A stretch of 64,000 bases of DNA. Origin: Diaminobutyricibacter sp. McL0608 (lineage in GTDB: Bacteria > Actinomycetota > Actinomycetes > Actinomycetales > Microbacteriaceae). Made by a program: the position numbers and the translations under genes. The stretch covers positions 868,001 through 932,000 of the forward strand of contig NZ_CP154826.1 of the NCBI RefSeq assembly GCF_039613825.1, in the 5' to 3' direction. A model generated the notes under the pieces. It made no database searches. It was given only the letters and a program-made list of their open reading frames with translations, and was not told the origin of the DNA. This document shows positions 26,720 to 36,864 of the stretch, piece after piece (the first letter of the stretch is position 1; each line of letters starts with the position of its first letter).

Positions 26720-27904
26720 ATGAGCACCGATGCGGTCATCGTCGACGTCATCCGCACCCCGTCCGGGCGCGGAAAACCGGGAGGGGCCCTGTCTGGCGTG
26801 CATCCGGCCGACCTCCTCGCCGGCGTGCTCAGTGAGCTCGTACGTCGCAACGACCTCGACCCTGCGCTCGTCGACGACGTGATCGGCGGATGCGTGACCC
26901 AGATCGGCGAACAGTCGACGAACCTCACGCGAACCGCCGCGTTGAGCGCTGGTTTCCCCGACTCGGTGCCGGCCGTGACCGTCGACCGCCAGTGCGGATC
27001 CAGCCAGCAGGCGGCCGCGTTCGCGGCGCAGGGAGTTCTCGCCGGCGCGTACGACCTGGTCATCGCGTGCGGCGTCGAGTCGATGAGCCGGGTTCCGATG
27101 CTGTCGAACCGGGCCGGGCAGTCGACGTCGGGTGCGCTCCTGCGGGACCGATATCCGGACGGCCTGGTCAACCAGGGCGTGTCCGCCGAGCTGATCGCCG
27201 CCCGGTGGGGATTCAGCCGGGAGGAACTTGATGCGTTCTCTGCGCGGTCACATGCGCGCGCGGCCGCGGCAGCCGCATCCGGAGCCTTTGACAATGAGCT
27301 CGTACCGGTCGGCGTGCCGGACAAAGGCGAGGTGACGGCCGACGAGACGATCCGTCAGGCCACGACCGCTGAGGCGCTCGCGGGGCTCACCCCGTCGTTC
27401 CGCACCGACGAGCTCGCGGCGCGCTTTCCCGAGATCGACTGGAAGATCACGCCGGGCAACTCCTCACCGCTCACGGACGGTGCATCCGCTGCCCTGATCA
27501 TGAGTGCAGAGATGGCCGAGCGTCTCGGGCTGCGGCCGAGAGCGCGGTTCCACTCGTTCGGTGTCGCCGGAAGCGACCCGCTGCTCATGCTCACCGGCAT
27601 CATCCCCGCAACGGAGAAGGTCCTCGCGCGCACGGGTCTCTCGATCGACGACATCGACGCCTACGAGGTCAACGAGGCATTCGCGCCCATCCCACTGCTC
27701 TGGCAGCGCGAGTTCGAGGCGGATGACGCGCGCCTGAACCCGCGCGGGGGCGCGATCGCCCTCGGCCACGCCCTCGGATCCTCGGGCACACGACTGCTGG
27801 CGACCCTGGTGAACCAGCTCGAATCCACTCGCGGCCGGTTCGGCCTGCAGACGATGTGCGAAGGCGGCGGAACCGCCAACGCCACCATCATCGAGCGGCT
27901 GTAG
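26720..27904 (+). CDS. Acetyl-CoA acyltransferase (thiolase)
   Basis: Cleaves 3-ketoacyl-CoA, or condenses acetyl-CoA. The 394 residues include the acyl-accepting Cys92 in [10 protein letters not shown], the NEAFAPIP motif, the catalytic His in [16 protein letters not shown] and the final CEGGGTANA motif. It lies downstream of the aldehyde dehydrogenase and upstream of a 3-hydroxyacyl-CoA-dehydrogenase-like SDR. This pairing supports a short-chain or branched-chain acyl-CoA breakdown role. Confidence 0.93.
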   Translation: MSTDAVIVDVIRTPSGRGKPGGALSGVHPADLLAGVLSELVRRNDLDPALVDDVIGGCVTQIGEQSTNLTRTAALSAGFPDSVPAVTVDRQCGSSQQAAAFAAQGVLAGAYDLVIACGVESMSRVPMLSNRAGQSTSGALLRDRYPDGLVNQGVSAELIAARWGFSREELDAFSARSHARAAAAAASGAFDNELVPVGVPDKGEVTADETIRQATTAEALAGLTPSFRTDELAARFPEIDWKITPGNSSPLTDGASAALIMSAEMAERLGLRPRARFHSFGVAGSDPLLMLTGIIPATEKVLARTGLSIDDIDAYEVNEAFAPIPLLWQREFEADDARLNPRGGAIALGHALGSSGTRLLATLVNQLESTRGRFGLQTMCEGGGTANATIIERL

Positions 27905-27912
27905 ACGCTCGC

Positions 27913-27951
27913 CCCGCAACGCCCACCCGCAACGCTCACCCGCATCGCCCA
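27913..27951. repeat. Three 13-bp tandem repeats between thiolase and SDR genes
   Basis: Three units of CCCGCAACGCCCA or close variants (CCCGCAACGCTCA, CCCGCATCGCCCA) occupy 27913-27951, just before the SDR ribosome site. This looks like replication slippage in an untranslated spacer; no known function. Confidence 0.7.
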
Positions 27952-27972
27952 CGCCCACGAAAGGACTTTCTC

Positions 27973-28734
27973 ATGCAGATCGAGGGATGCTCGGCTGTCG
28001 TCACCGGCGGCGCTTCCGGACTCGGCCACGCGACCGCGCAGGCGCTGACCGCTGCCGGGGCCTCTGTCGTCATCCTCGACCTGCCCTCGTCGGAGGGCGA
28101 GAAGGCGGCGGTCGCGCTCGGGCCGACCGCACGGTTCGTGGCCGGGGATGTGACCGACGAGCAGCAGGTGCAGGCAGCGATCGACGAGGCGTCCGGGCTC
28201 GCGCCCCTTCGCATCGTGGTCAACTGCGCCGGAATCGCGACGCCCGGCAAGGTCATCGGACGCGACGGAGTGCTCGCGCTCGGACAGTTCGAGCGCGTCA
28301 TCCGGGTGAACCTGATCGGAACATTCAATGTGATCCGGCTCGCGGCGGCCGCCATGGTGAAGACCGAACCGGTGGGGGAGGAACGCGGCGTCATCGTGAA
28401 CACGGCCTCGGTCGCCGCCTTCGACGGGCAGATCGGGCAGCCCGCCTATTCGGCGTCCAAGGGCGGAGTCGCCGCGATGACTCTGCCGATCGCGCGCGAG
28501 CTGGCGCGGGATCTCGTGCGCGTGATGACGATCGCGCCCGGGATCTTCGAGACTCCCATGATGGCGGGACTGCCGCAGGCGGCGCAGGATTCCCTCGCCG
28601 CCCAGGTCCCGCATCCCTCCCGCCTCGGCAGGCCGGCGGAGTACGCCGCGCTCGTGCGCCACATCGTCGAGAACCCGATGCTCAACGGCGAGGTCATCCG
28701 GCTCGACGGCGCCATCCGCATGCAGCCCAAGTAG
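27973..28734 (+). CDS. SDR-family 3-hydroxyacyl-CoA dehydrogenase-like protein
   Basis: A 253-residue short-chain dehydrogenase resembling HSD17B10-type 3-hydroxy-2-methylacyl-CoA dehydrogenases. It has [10 protein letters not shown] (cofactor loop), NCAGIA, the active-site Ser in [14 protein letters not shown] and YSASK. The ending [31 protein letters not shown] is characteristic of that subgroup. The ATG at 27973 follows GAAAGGA. Together with the thiolase it would complete the last steps of isoleucine-type acyl-CoA breakdown. Confidence 0.88.
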   Translation: MQIEGCSAVVTGGASGLGHATAQALTAAGASVVILDLPSSEGEKAAVALGPTARFVAGDVTDEQQVQAAIDEASGLAPLRIVVNCAGIATPGKVIGRDGVLALGQFERVIRVNLIGTFNVIRLAAAAMVKTEPVGEERGVIVNTASVAAFDGQIGQPAYSASKGGVAAMTLPIARELARDLVRVMTIAPGIFETPMMAGLPQAAQDSLAAQVPHPSRLGRPAEYAALVRHIVENPMLNGEVIRLDGAIRMQPK

Positions 28735-28758
28735 CGCCGCACCCCCGACGGTCGCGCG

Positions 28759-30201
28759 CTACTCGGCTGAGTGCGCCTCGAGGAACGCGTACACCTCGTT
28801 GTCGTCGACGCCGGGGAAGCTGCCGGACGGCAGCGGCGACAGGATGTGCGCGTGCAGCCGCGCGCTCGGCCACGCCTTGCCCGCCCAGCGGTCCTCGAGT
28901 TCGTGCGCCGGCCGCTTGCAGCATGACTCGTCGGGGCAGCGCGACACCGCCCGCACCGTCGTCTCACGTCCTCGGAACCATTTCGCCTCGGCGAACGGCA
29001 CCCCGACGCTGATCGAGAACCCGCCGGCGGAGGTCGACCCCGTCTGTGTCGCGCACCAGTACGTTCCGGCGGGCGTGTCGGTGTACTGGTAGAGCTCCGT
29101 CGTGCGGTTGGTGTGCGTGAACGCGCTGCGTGCGCTCCACTGGCGGCACACGAGCTGGCCCTCGATCGCCCCCGTGACGTCGGTCGGCAGCGGGAGGCCG
29201 TCGTTCTCGTACCCTTTGTAGAGGGCGCCGTCGTCGCCGACGCGGAGGAAGTGCAGCGTCATGTCGAGGTGGCTGGTGGCGAGGTTGGTCAGGCGGAGGG
29301 CTGCCGCCTCATGGGTGACACCGAACGCGTCGCGGAAGTCTTCGACGGCGAGGTCCCGGTCGCGTTTGCGTTCCTGGAGGAACCCCACCGCGGCTTCGCG
29401 CGGCATCAGGCAACACGCCGCGAAGTAGTTGATCTCGAGCCTCTGCCGCAGGAAGTCGGCGTAGCTCTCCGGCGGCTCATGCCGGAGCAGCCGGTGTGCC
29501 ATCGCCTGGAGCGCCATCGAGCGGAGGCCGTGGCCGCCCGGGATGGACGCCGGCGGAAGGTAGATGCGCCCGTTGGCGAGGTCGGTCACCGAGCGGGCCG
29601 AGTGCGGCAGGTCATTGACGTAGATCAGGCGGAGACCCAGCTGCTCTGCCATGACGCTGACTTCGCGGTGGGTCAGGGCCCCGCGGGTGTGGCCCGCCGC
29701 GCGCACGCGATCTTCTGCCAGTTCTTCGATCTCGGGGATGTAGTTGTCCTGTGCGCGCATCTGTTCGCGCAGTTCGTTGTTCGCCCGGCGGGCCTCCTCG
29801 GGCGTCGCGATCGCCTGGGTCGCTCGCCGTGCGAGTTCCCGGTGCAGTCCGACGATCGCTTCGAGCGTCTCGGTCGGCGTTCCCTTGGTGGGTTTGACCG
29901 GGGGCAGGCCGAGTGCGGCGTAGAGGGACCCGCGTTGTGCGCGTGCCAGTTCGATCTCGAGCGCTGCGCGCGAGTTGGGCGGTTCGGTGCTGAGTAGATC
30001 GGAGAGGTCGATGGCGAGAGCGTTGGCGACGGATTGGAGCAGCGACAGCCGTGGCTCACGCTTACCGTTCTCGATGAGGGACAGTTGGCTTCCCGCGACC
30101 CCGGCGGCGGCTCCCAGCTCATCGAGCGTGAGTCCCCGCTGGGTGCGGTAGTGGCGGATGCGGTGGCCGAGTGTCGCGATATCGGCGCTGACGGTGTCCA
30201 T
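28759..30201 (-). CDS. ramB: RamB-like XRE/IrrE-domain transcriptional regulator
   Basis: A 480-residue regulator with an N-terminal XRE HTH (about 12-68: [19 protein letters not shown]...[10 protein letters not shown]), a central ImmA/IrrE-type peptidase-like domain and a cysteine-rich C-terminal domain (CRQW, YWCATQ, CPDESCC). This is the architecture of Corynebacterium and Mycobacterium RamB, the repressor of acetate and glyoxylate genes. The usual HExxH of the IrrE domain is replaced by AHRLLRH, so the metallopeptidase site seems lost. It is divergent from pckG, with a 16-base palindrome between them. Confidence 0.88.
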   Translation of the reverse strand: MDTVSADIATLGHRIRHYRTQRGLTLDELGAAAGVAGSQLSLIENGKREPRLSLLQSVANALAIDLSDLLSTEPPNSRAALEIELARAQRGSLYAALGLPPVKPTKGTPTETLEAIVGLHRELARRATQAIATPEEARRANNELREQMRAQDNYIPEIEELAEDRVRAAGHTRGALTHREVSVMAEQLGLRLIYVNDLPHSARSVTDLANGRIYLPPASIPGGHGLRSMALQAMAHRLLRHEPPESYADFLRQRLEINYFAACCLMPREAAVGFLQERKRDRDLAVEDFRDAFGVTHEAAALRLTNLATSHLDMTLHFLRVGDDGALYKGYENDGLPLPTDVTGAIEGQLVCRQWSARSAFTHTNRTTELYQYTDTPAGTYWCATQTGSTSAGGFSISVGVPFAEAKWFRGRETTVRAVSRCPDESCCKRPAHELEDRWAGKAWPSARLHAHILSPLPSGSFPGVDDNEVYAFLEAHSAE

Positions 30202-30217
30202 CTCTTCACACTATCGA

Positions 30218-30233
30218 AAGAATCGCGATTCTT
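30218..30233. promoter_or_regulatory. 16-bp palindrome between ramB-like gene and pckG
   Basis: AAGAATCGCGATTCTT is a perfect palindrome 17 bases upstream of the RamB-like start and 82 bases upstream of pckG. An XRE dimer site used for autoregulation, and possibly for pckG control, is the natural inference. It does not resemble the corynebacterial RamB consensus. Confidence 0.55.
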
Positions 30234-30314
30234 GACACGCAATTTCACGATCAACTGCCCATTTTCTGGCTCAGACTGACATTGGCGGAAGAATTTTCAG
30301 CGAAAGGACACACG

Positions 30315-32165
30315 ATGACGATCACTGAGCTGCCGAGGACCCAGGGTGACACCGGCGGAGATCCCGCTCCGGCGACCACCGACAGGGCTCTTCGCGACTG
30401 GGTCGACGGGATCACCCGACTGACCCAGCCCGACCGGATCGTCTGGTGCGACGGCTCGATGCGCGAGGCCGACCAGCTGACCAAGCAGCTCGTGGCCGAG
30501 GGCAAGCTCATCCGGCTGAACCCGGAGTGGCGCCCCAACAGTTTCCTCGCGCGCACCGACGCCGGCGATGTCGCCCGCGTCGAGGACCGCACTTTCATCT
30601 GTTCGACGCAGCCCGATGACGCCGGCCCCACGAACAACTGGCGCGACCCGGCGCAGATGCGTTCCGAACTCGACGGCGTCTTCGCAGGCAGCATGCGCGG
30701 CCGGACGATGTATGTCGTTCCGTTCTCGATGGGCCCGCTCGGCGGCCCGATCTCGCAGCTCGGCGTCGAGATCACCGACTCGCCGTACGTCGTGGTCAGC
30801 ATGGGCATCATGACGCGCACCGGCCGCCCGGTGCTCGACCTCATCGAGGCCGGGACGCCCTGGGTCGCGACCGTGCACAGCGTGGGGGCGCCCCTCATCG
30901 ACGACGACGGGGTCCGGCGCGACGATGTGCTCTGGCCCTGCAACGAGACCAAGTACATCGTGCAGTTCCCCGAGACCCGCGAGATCTGGTCCTACGGTTC
31001 GGGTTACGGCGGCAATGCCCTGCTCGCGAAGAAGTGCTTCGCGCTCCGCATCGCCTCCGTGATGGCGCGCGACGAGGGCTGGCTGGCCGAGCACATGCTC
31101 ATCATCAAGGTGACCTCTCCCGAGGGCCGTGCCTACCACCTGGCCGCAGCGTTCCCGTCGGCGTGCGGCAAGACGAACCTGGCGATGCTGCGTCCGACGA
31201 TCCCGGGCTGGAAGGTCGAGACCATCGGCGACGACATCGCCTGGCTGCGCCGCGACCGCGACGGAAGGCTTCGCGCGATCAACCCGGAGGCCGGGTTCTT
31301 CGGTGTGGCTCCCGGCACCGGCATCACCACCAACGCGACCGCGGTCGACACCCTGTGGGGCAACACGATCTTCACCAACGTCGCGCTCCGTGACGACGGC
31401 GACGTCTGGTGGGAGGGTCTCACCGACGAGGCGCCGCAGCACCTGATCGACTGGGAGGGCAACGACTGGACGCCGGATTCCGGGCGCCCTGCCGCGCATC
31501 CGAACTCCCGCTTCACCGTGTCCGCTGCCCAGTGCCCGTCGATCGCTGACGACTGGGACGCGCTCGACGGTGTGCCCATCGACGCCATCCTCTTCGGAGG
31601 CCGACGCGCGACGAACGTGCCGCTGGTCGCCCAGGCGCGCGACTGGCGCCACGGTGTGTTCATGGGCGCCACGATCTCGTCGGAGAAGACGGCGGCTGCC
31701 GAGGGCACGGTCGGCGAGCTGCGCCGCGACCCGTTCGCCATGCTCCCGTTCTGCGGCTACAACATGGCCGACTACTGGGCGCATTGGCTGCATGTCGGCG
31801 ACCGCCTGGGCGTGGACGCCCCGAAGATCTTCCAGGTGAACTGGTTCCGCAAAGGGGCCGACGGGGAGTTCCTGTGGCCGGGCTTCGGGGAGAATTCGCG
31901 GGTGATCGAGTGGATCGTCCGTCGGATCGAAGGTGCTGCGGATGCGGTGGACACCCCGATCGGGCGCCTCCCTGTCCCGTCGCAGCTCGACCTCGACGGC
32001 CTCGACATCAGCGACGAAGCGCTCGACGCCCTGTTCGAGGTCGACTCCCGCTCCTGGCTCGACGAGTGCGACCTGACCGAAGAGTACTTCGAGCAGTTCG
32101 GCACGCGAGTCCCAGCCGCTCTCCGGGCCGAGCTCGCCTCGCTCCGCTACCACCTCCGCGCCTGA
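30315..32165 (+). CDS. pckG: Phosphoenolpyruvate carboxykinase (GTP)
   Basis: Converts oxaloacetate and GTP to PEP in gluconeogenesis. The 616 residues carry the GTP-type kinase loop [13 protein letters not shown], the metal-binding and GTP motifs ([20 protein letters not shown]) and [19 protein letters not shown] precedes the ATG at 30315. The gene ends just before a strong stem-loop (32191-32247). The divergent RamB-like gene suggests joint control with acetate metabolism. Confidence 0.98.
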   Translation: MTITELPRTQGDTGGDPAPATTDRALRDWVDGITRLTQPDRIVWCDGSMREADQLTKQLVAEGKLIRLNPEWRPNSFLARTDAGDVARVEDRTFICSTQPDDAGPTNNWRDPAQMRSELDGVFAGSMRGRTMYVVPFSMGPLGGPISQLGVEITDSPYVVVSMGIMTRTGRPVLDLIEAGTPWVATVHSVGAPLIDDDGVRRDDVLWPCNETKYIVQFPETREIWSYGSGYGGNALLAKKCFALRIASVMARDEGWLAEHMLIIKVTSPEGRAYHLAAAFPSACGKTNLAMLRPTIPGWKVETIGDDIAWLRRDRDGRLRAINPEAGFFGVAPGTGITTNATAVDTLWGNTIFTNVALRDDGDVWWEGLTDEAPQHLIDWEGNDWTPDSGRPAAHPNSRFTVSAAQCPSIADDWDALDGVPIDAILFGGRRATNVPLVAQARDWRHGVFMGATISSEKTAAAEGTVGELRRDPFAMLPFCGYNMADYWAHWLHVGDRLGVDAPKIFQVNWFRKGADGEFLWPGFGENSRVIEWIVRRIEGAADAVDTPIGRLPVPSQLDLDGLDISDEALDALFEVDSRSWLDECDLTEEYFEQFGTRVPAALRAELASLRYHLRA

Positions 32166-32190
32166 CCGCGGGCTCGCCCTCACACGGAGC

Positions 32191-32247
32191 CGAGCACAGG
32201 AAAAAGCACCCCATCCTTCAAGAATGGGGTGCTTTTTCCTGTGCTCG
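32191..32247. terminator. 57-bp palindromic element copy B, bidirectional terminator
   Basis: A perfect 24-base inverted repeat (32191-32214 with 32224-32247) around a nine-base loop, with a CTTTTTC run inside each arm. It sits between the convergent pckG and ABC exporter genes, so it can terminate both. It shares its ends and left arm with copy A at 25102-25158. Confidence 0.9.
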
Positions 32248-32258
32248 CGGGGTGGGTT

Positions 32259-34241
32259 CTAGACGAGGAGCTGGTGCTTGGCCAGGTCCCGGTAGAGCGG
32301 TGTGGTTACGACGAGCTCGGAGTGCGTGCCGGTGCCGATGACCTGTCCGTGGTCGATGACGACGATCTGGTCGGAGTCGACGACAGTCGACAGCCGGTGC
32401 GCGATCACGATGAGCGTCCGGTCTTCGGCGACCGCGTCGATCGCCTCGCGCATCAGCTGCTCGTTGCGGCCGTCCAGGCTCGAGGTCGACTCGTCGAGCA
32501 GCAGCACCGGAGGCGCCGCGAGGAGGGCGCGCGCGATGGCGAGGCGCTGGCGCTCGCCGCCCGAGAGCATGATGCCGTCCTCCCCGACCGGCGCCGACAG
32601 ACCGAGCTCATTGCGTTCGAGCACCTCGGTGAGGTTCACCGCGTGCAGCACATCGATGCACTGGTCGTCGGTCGCGTCGGGCGCTCCGAGGGTGAGATTG
32701 TCGCGGAGCGAGCCGGCCAGTACCGGCGCGTCCTGCTCGACGTACCCGATCTGCGAGCGGAGGGTCGAGCGGTCGAGCGTGCGAACGTCGAGGCCGCCGA
32801 AGTGCACGACACCGTCGGTCGGGTCGTAGAACCGCTCGATCAGGGCGAGGATGGTCGACTTCCCTGCGCCGGACGGCCCGACGAGCGCGGTGCGTTTCCC
32901 ACGCGGCGCCTCGAAGTCGACACCCCGGAGGACGCCGCCGTGCGGAAGCAGCTCGTCGACACCGTGGTCGAGCGGAAGCCCCGCGGCGGCCTCGGCTTCG
33001 GCGACGATGTCGACTCCACCCAGGGCCTCCACGGCATCGCGCCTGGCCTCGTCCCGCCGCGTCCGCGTCTGTTCCGCGTCGGTATCCTTCTGCGAACGCT
33101 CATGCGGCGCGATCGCCGCGTCAGGGTAGGAGAAATGCACGTCCACGAATGCGATGGCCGGCGCATCCGGTGCCATCGCCTCGTTCACGGCTCCGACGGT
33201 GATCGCCAGGGGAGCGAGGTCCCGGTCGAACTGGTCCTCGGCGGGCAGGTCGACGATCTCCTGGATGCGCCCCAGTGCGCCGAGCGCCGCGTTCACCGCG
33301 GTGACCGCCCCGAACGCCTGGCCCAGCGGCAGGATCATCATGAACAGGAACAGGATGAACGTGACCAGGTTCGCGACCGTGATCGCGCCGCTCGCAACGC
33401 GGAAGCCGCCGACGCCGAGCACGACGAGGAACGACACCTGCATCGCGATGCCCGCGACCGGGACGACGAGGGCGGAGATCTTCGCGACCTGGATGCCCAT
33501 CTTCCACGCGCCCACCGCATCCGCATCGATCGCCGCGATCTCGCGGTCGGTCGCATTGGCGGCGCGGATCGTTCGCACCGAGCTGATCGCGCGTTCGACA
33601 GCGGCAGCCAGGTCGCCGACTTTGGTCTGCGCTCGCTGGCTTGCGACTCGGATGCGCCCCGAGAGACCCACGACGACGATGATCGAGACGGCGATGACGA
33701 GGATGGTCAGCCCGAGGAGCACCGGGTCGATGATCGCCATCGCGACGAGGGCGCCGAGGAAGGTCAGCGCTCCTCCGATCGCCTCCACGAGGCCTTGGGT
33801 GAGAACGGCGCGCAGCAGCGTCGTGTCCGAGCCGACCCTCGAGACGAGATCGCCCGTGCGACGGGTGTCGAACTCGCTGATCGGGAGGCGCAGCATCCGC
33901 CCCACCAGCCGGCGACGCGACGACAGCACGACGCCTTCGCCCGTGCGCTGCAGGAGGTAGTGCTGGTAGCCCGAGATGAGCCCCGAGACGATGACCAGGA
34001 CGACGAGCAGCCAGACGAGCGGTCCGAGCGGCTTCTGCGATTCAACGGTCGAGATCACCTGACCGACGAGGAGCGGTTGAGCGAGGCTCGCCGCGGCGCC
34101 GAGGATGCTGAGTACGACGACGACGGAGAGGACCGCTTTGTGCTCGAACAGGTAGGGGAGCAGCTGGCTGAACCGCGCGCGCGGCCCTTCGTCTGCGGTG
34201 GGTCGCCCGAAACGGCGGCGTCGGGTTGGTGCGTTGGTCAT
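32259..34241 (-). CDS. ABC exporter, fused membrane and ATPase domains
   Basis: A 660-residue half-transporter: six transmembrane helices in about residues 35-320, then the nucleotide-binding domain. Walker A GPSGAGKST is at 455-463, the LSGGE signature at 559-563 and Walker B VLLLDES at 579-585, with the H-loop in IAHRLST. Between the A-loop (FSYP, 370-373) and VLRGVDF (437) there is a 60-residue charged insertion that other exporters lack. It presumably works as a homodimer exporting drugs or lipids. It is divergent from the GAP-family gene. Confidence 0.93.
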   Translation of the reverse strand: MTNAPTRRRRFGRPTADEGPRARFSQLLPYLFEHKAVLSVVVVLSILGAAASLAQPLLVGQVISTVESQKPLGPLVWLLVVLVIVSGLISGYQHYLLQRTGEGVVLSSRRRLVGRMLRLPISEFDTRRTGDLVSRVGSDTTLLRAVLTQGLVEAIGGALTFLGALVAMAIIDPVLLGLTILVIAVSIIVVVGLSGRIRVASQRAQTKVGDLAAAVERAISSVRTIRAANATDREIAAIDADAVGAWKMGIQVAKISALVVPVAGIAMQVSFLVVLGVGGFRVASGAITVANLVTFILFLFMMILPLGQAFGAVTAVNAALGALGRIQEIVDLPAEDQFDRDLAPLAITVGAVNEAMAPDAPAIAFVDVHFSYPDAAIAPHERSQKDTDAEQTRTRRDEARRDAVEALGGVDIVAEAEAAAGLPLDHGVDELLPHGGVLRGVDFEAPRGKRTALVGPSGAGKSTILALIERFYDPTDGVVHFGGLDVRTLDRSTLRSQIGYVEQDAPVLAGSLRDNLTLGAPDATDDQCIDVLHAVNLTEVLERNELGLSAPVGEDGIMLSGGERQRLAIARALLAAPPVLLLDESTSSLDGRNEQLMREAIDAVAEDRTLIVIAHRLSTVVDSDQIVVIDHGQVIGTGTHSELVVTTPLYRDLAKHQLLV

Positions 34242-34372
34242 GGTTCTTCTTCGATCGATTCCGGGTCGGATGCGCGGCGAACCGCTACCTTCGACCGTAC
34301 TTCGTGCTGGCCGCCTGTTGCGACCAGCGTGTAGGTTCGCTCTAGAAGAGCTGAACTGATTGGGGCGCGTTC

Positions 34373-35044
34373 ATGAACGGTGTCATCGGCGAGATCCTTC
34401 CGACCGCGCTGGGGATCGCGATCAGTCCGATCCCGATCATCGCGGCCATCCTCATGCTCCTGTCGCCACGGGCGAAGGGCACGAGCGTGGGCTTCCTGCT
34501 CGGCTGGGTCGTCGGGATCATCGTCGCCCTGGTCGTCTTCATCCTTCTGTCGTCGATCATCCCGGCGAGCGATCCGACTGCGGCGAAACCGATCGCCGGA
34601 TGGATCAAGATCATCCTGGGCGCTCTGCTGCTGCTCCTCGCCGCACAGCAGTGGCGCAAGCGTCCGCGCCCCGGCCAGGAGGCGGTCCTGCCCGGCTGGA
34701 TGAAGGCGATCGACTCGATGAACGCGGGAAAAGGCTTCGGTCTCGGTTTCCTGCTGTCCGCAGTCAACCCCAAGAATCTCCTCATGGCGGTGGCCGCCGG
34801 TCTCGCGATCGGTTCGGCGGCGCTCACGATCGGCCAGACGGTGATCGCATCAGCGATCTTCGTGGTGATCGCGGCGAGCACGGTGCTCGTCCCCGTCGTC
34901 GCCTACCTGATCGCCTCCAAGCAGATGGCCGCCCCACTGGAACGGCTGCGCGTATGGCTCGTGCACCACAACGCAGCGATCATGACGACGCTGCTGCTCG
35001 TCATCGGTGTCGTCCTCATCGGCAAGGGGATCGCGAACTTCTGA
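34373..35044 (+). CDS. GAP-family membrane protein (SfLAP-like)
   Basis: A 223-residue protein with six predicted membrane segments, starting NGVIGEILPTALGIAISPIPIIAAILMLLS. The pattern, including FLLSAVNPKNLLMAVAAGLAI, matches the GAP family (sulfolipid-1-addressing protein relatives), whose members aid glycolipid export in mycobacteria. Here the cargo is unknown. It precedes an ABC-2 exporter operon by 51 bases, and the two may be co-transcribed. Confidence 0.8.
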   Translation: MNGVIGEILPTALGIAISPIPIIAAILMLLSPRAKGTSVGFLLGWVVGIIVALVVFILLSSIIPASDPTAAKPIAGWIKIILGALLLLLAAQQWRKRPRPGQEAVLPGWMKAIDSMNAGKGFGLGFLLSAVNPKNLLMAVAAGLAIGSAALTIGQTVIASAIFVVIAASTVLVPVVAYLIASKQMAAPLERLRVWLVHHNAAIMTTLLLVIGVVLIGKGIANF

Positions 35045-35095
35045 CGGACTCGGTCGCGCACCCGGTGTCGGCGGTCTGGTCTACAGTTATGCACT

Positions 35096-36022
35096 GTGCC
35101 AACGCCTGTCATCACCGCTACGAACCTCGTCAAGAAGTACAAGGGATTTCCCGCCGTCGACGGGATCAGCTTCGAGGTCGCGCCGGGGGAGTCGTTCGGT
35201 CTCCTCGGTCCCAACGGAGCCGGCAAGTCCACGACAATGCGCATGGTGGGAGCCGTTTCGGCCCGAACCGAGGGCGACCTCAGCATCCTGGGCCTCGACC
35301 CGGACAAGTACGGTCCCGAGATCCGCTCGCAACTCGGCGTCGTGCCGCAGACCGACAATCTCGACACCGAGCTCCGTGTCCGCGAGAACCTCATCGTCTA
35401 CGGGCGCTATTTCGGCCTCCCGACCGCCCGTGTCAAGAAGCGCGCCGATGAGCTGCTGGCGTTCGCACAGCTCGAAGACAAGGCGAAGTCGAAGGTCGAC
35501 GACCTCTCGGGCGGGATGAAGCGGCGGCTGACGATCGCGCGGGCCCTGATCAACGATCCGCGCATCCTGCTGCTCGACGAACCGACAACGGGCCTCGACC
35601 CGCAGGCTCGGCACATCCTCTGGGACCGCTTGTTCCGCCTCAAGGAGCAGGGCACGACACTCGTGCTGACCACCCACTACATGGATGAGGCCGAGCAGCT
35701 GTGCGACCGGCTGGTCGTCGTCGACAAGGGCCGCATCATGGCCGAAGGGGCACCGGCGGCGCTCATCCGCCAGTACTCGTCGCGCGAAGTGCTCGAGGTG
35801 CGCTTCGGGTCGGAGAAGAACGTCGAGGTCGCCGAGCAGCTGGATGGCGTCGGCGAGCGCATCGAAGTACTCCCTGATCGCATCCTCGTCTACAGCTCGG
35901 ACGGCGAGGCGGAGCTGGTGAGGATCACCGAGCGCGGCCTGCACCCCATCACCAGCCTCGTGCGGCGCTCGAGCCTCGAAGACGTCTTCCTGCGCCTGAC
36001 CGGCCGGAGCCTGATCGAATGA
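35096..36022 (+). CDS. Drug-resistance-type ABC transporter ATPase (DrrA-like)
   Basis: A 308-residue ATPase with Walker A GPNGAGKST near residue 40, LSGGMKRRLTIARAL signature and LLDEPTTGLDP Walker B, plus the C-terminal DrrA/NodI-type extension. It is coupled to two permease genes by overlapping stop/start codons (ATGA at 36019). It energises ABC-2 export of a drug, lipid or polysaccharide. Confidence 0.93.
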   Translation: MPTPVITATNLVKKYKGFPAVDGISFEVAPGESFGLLGPNGAGKSTTMRMVGAVSARTEGDLSILGLDPDKYGPEIRSQLGVVPQTDNLDTELRVRENLIVYGRYFGLPTARVKKRADELLAFAQLEDKAKSKVDDLSGGMKRRLTIARALINDPRILLLDEPTTGLDPQARHILWDRLFRLKEQGTTLVLTTHYMDEAEQLCDRLVVVDKGRIMAEGAPAALIRQYSSREVLEVRFGSEKNVEVAEQLDGVGERIEVLPDRILVYSSDGEAELVRITERGLHPITSLVRRSSLEDVFLRLTGRSLIE

Positions 36023-36864
36023 CCGAGACCCTCACTTCCCTCGGCGACACGGACCGCGCCCGTCTCGCCGCGGTCAGGCCGCGCCGCTTCGGCGGCTGGT
36101 ACGTCGCGGAGCATCGGTTCCGCGTCATGCGGTCCTACCTGCAGACGGTGCTCGTCACGGGCATCGGCAATCCGTTCCTCTACCTGTTCGCGATGGGTGT
36201 CGGCCTCGGCAGCCTGGTGAGCAGCAACCTGGGACCGAACGCCGTCGACGGCGTCAGCTATCTCGAATTCGTCGCGCCCGCGCTCCTCTGCACGGCGGCC
36301 GTCACCGTCGCCAGCGAGGAGTTCACCTACCCGATCATGCTCGGCTTCAAATGGAACCCGACCTTCTACGGCATGAACTCCTCGCCGATCGTGCCGGGCC
36401 AGATCATCGACGGCGTCGTGATCTCGGTGACCGCGCGACTGCTCGGCACGTCCGTGCTCTACTTCATCTTCATGTTGTTCTTCGGCGCCGTCCCGTCACC
36501 GATCGGCTTCCTGGCGATCTTCGTGGCTGTGCTCACGGGTCTCGCCTTCGGCGCTCCCGTGATGACCTACGTCTCGACGCTCGAGCAGGACACCGGGCAG
36601 ATCGCCATGCTGATGCGCTTCGTGCTGCTGCCGATGACCCTCTTCTCCGGCACGTTCTTCCCGCTGAGCCAGATGCCCGACTATCTGCAGTGGATCGGAT
36701 GGGTGTCTCCGCTCTGGCACGGCACCGAGCTCGCGCGCGTGTTCTCCTACGGTGCCGCCGAGCCGATCTGGCTCACCATCGTCCACGTGCTCTACCTCAG
36801 CGCGCTCTTCGCCGTCGGCTGGGTCTGGACCCGGCGCATCGCCGCCCGGAGGCTGAACAAATGA
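36019..36864 (+). CDS. ABC-2 family permease
   Basis: A 281-residue integral membrane protein with six hydrophobic segments and the ABC-2 signature around FVLLPMTLFSGTFFPLSQMP and WVSPLWHGTELAR. Its start and stop both overlap neighbours, and it is paired with a second permease, so the exporter is a heterodimer over one ATPase. Confidence 0.92.
   Translation: MTETLTSLGDTDRARLAAVRPRRFGGWYVAEHRFRVMRSYLQTVLVTGIGNPFLYLFAMGVGLGSLVSSNLGPNAVDGVSYLEFVAPALLCTAAVTVASEEFTYPIMLGFKWNPTFYGMNSSPIVPGQIIDGVVISVTARLLGTSVLYFIFMLFFGAVPSPIGFLAIFVAVLTGLAFGAPVMTYVSTLEQDTGQIAMLMRFVLLPMTLFSGTFFPLSQMPDYLQWIGWVSPLWHGTELARVFSYGAAEPIWLTIVHVLYLSALFAVGWVWTRRIAARRLNK

Noticed and set aside
32229-34334. Long plus-strand frame of 701 codons opposite the ABC exporter
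   Set aside because: Composition is low-complexity, rich in Asp, Arg and Glu, and the minus-strand ABC gene has every family motif.
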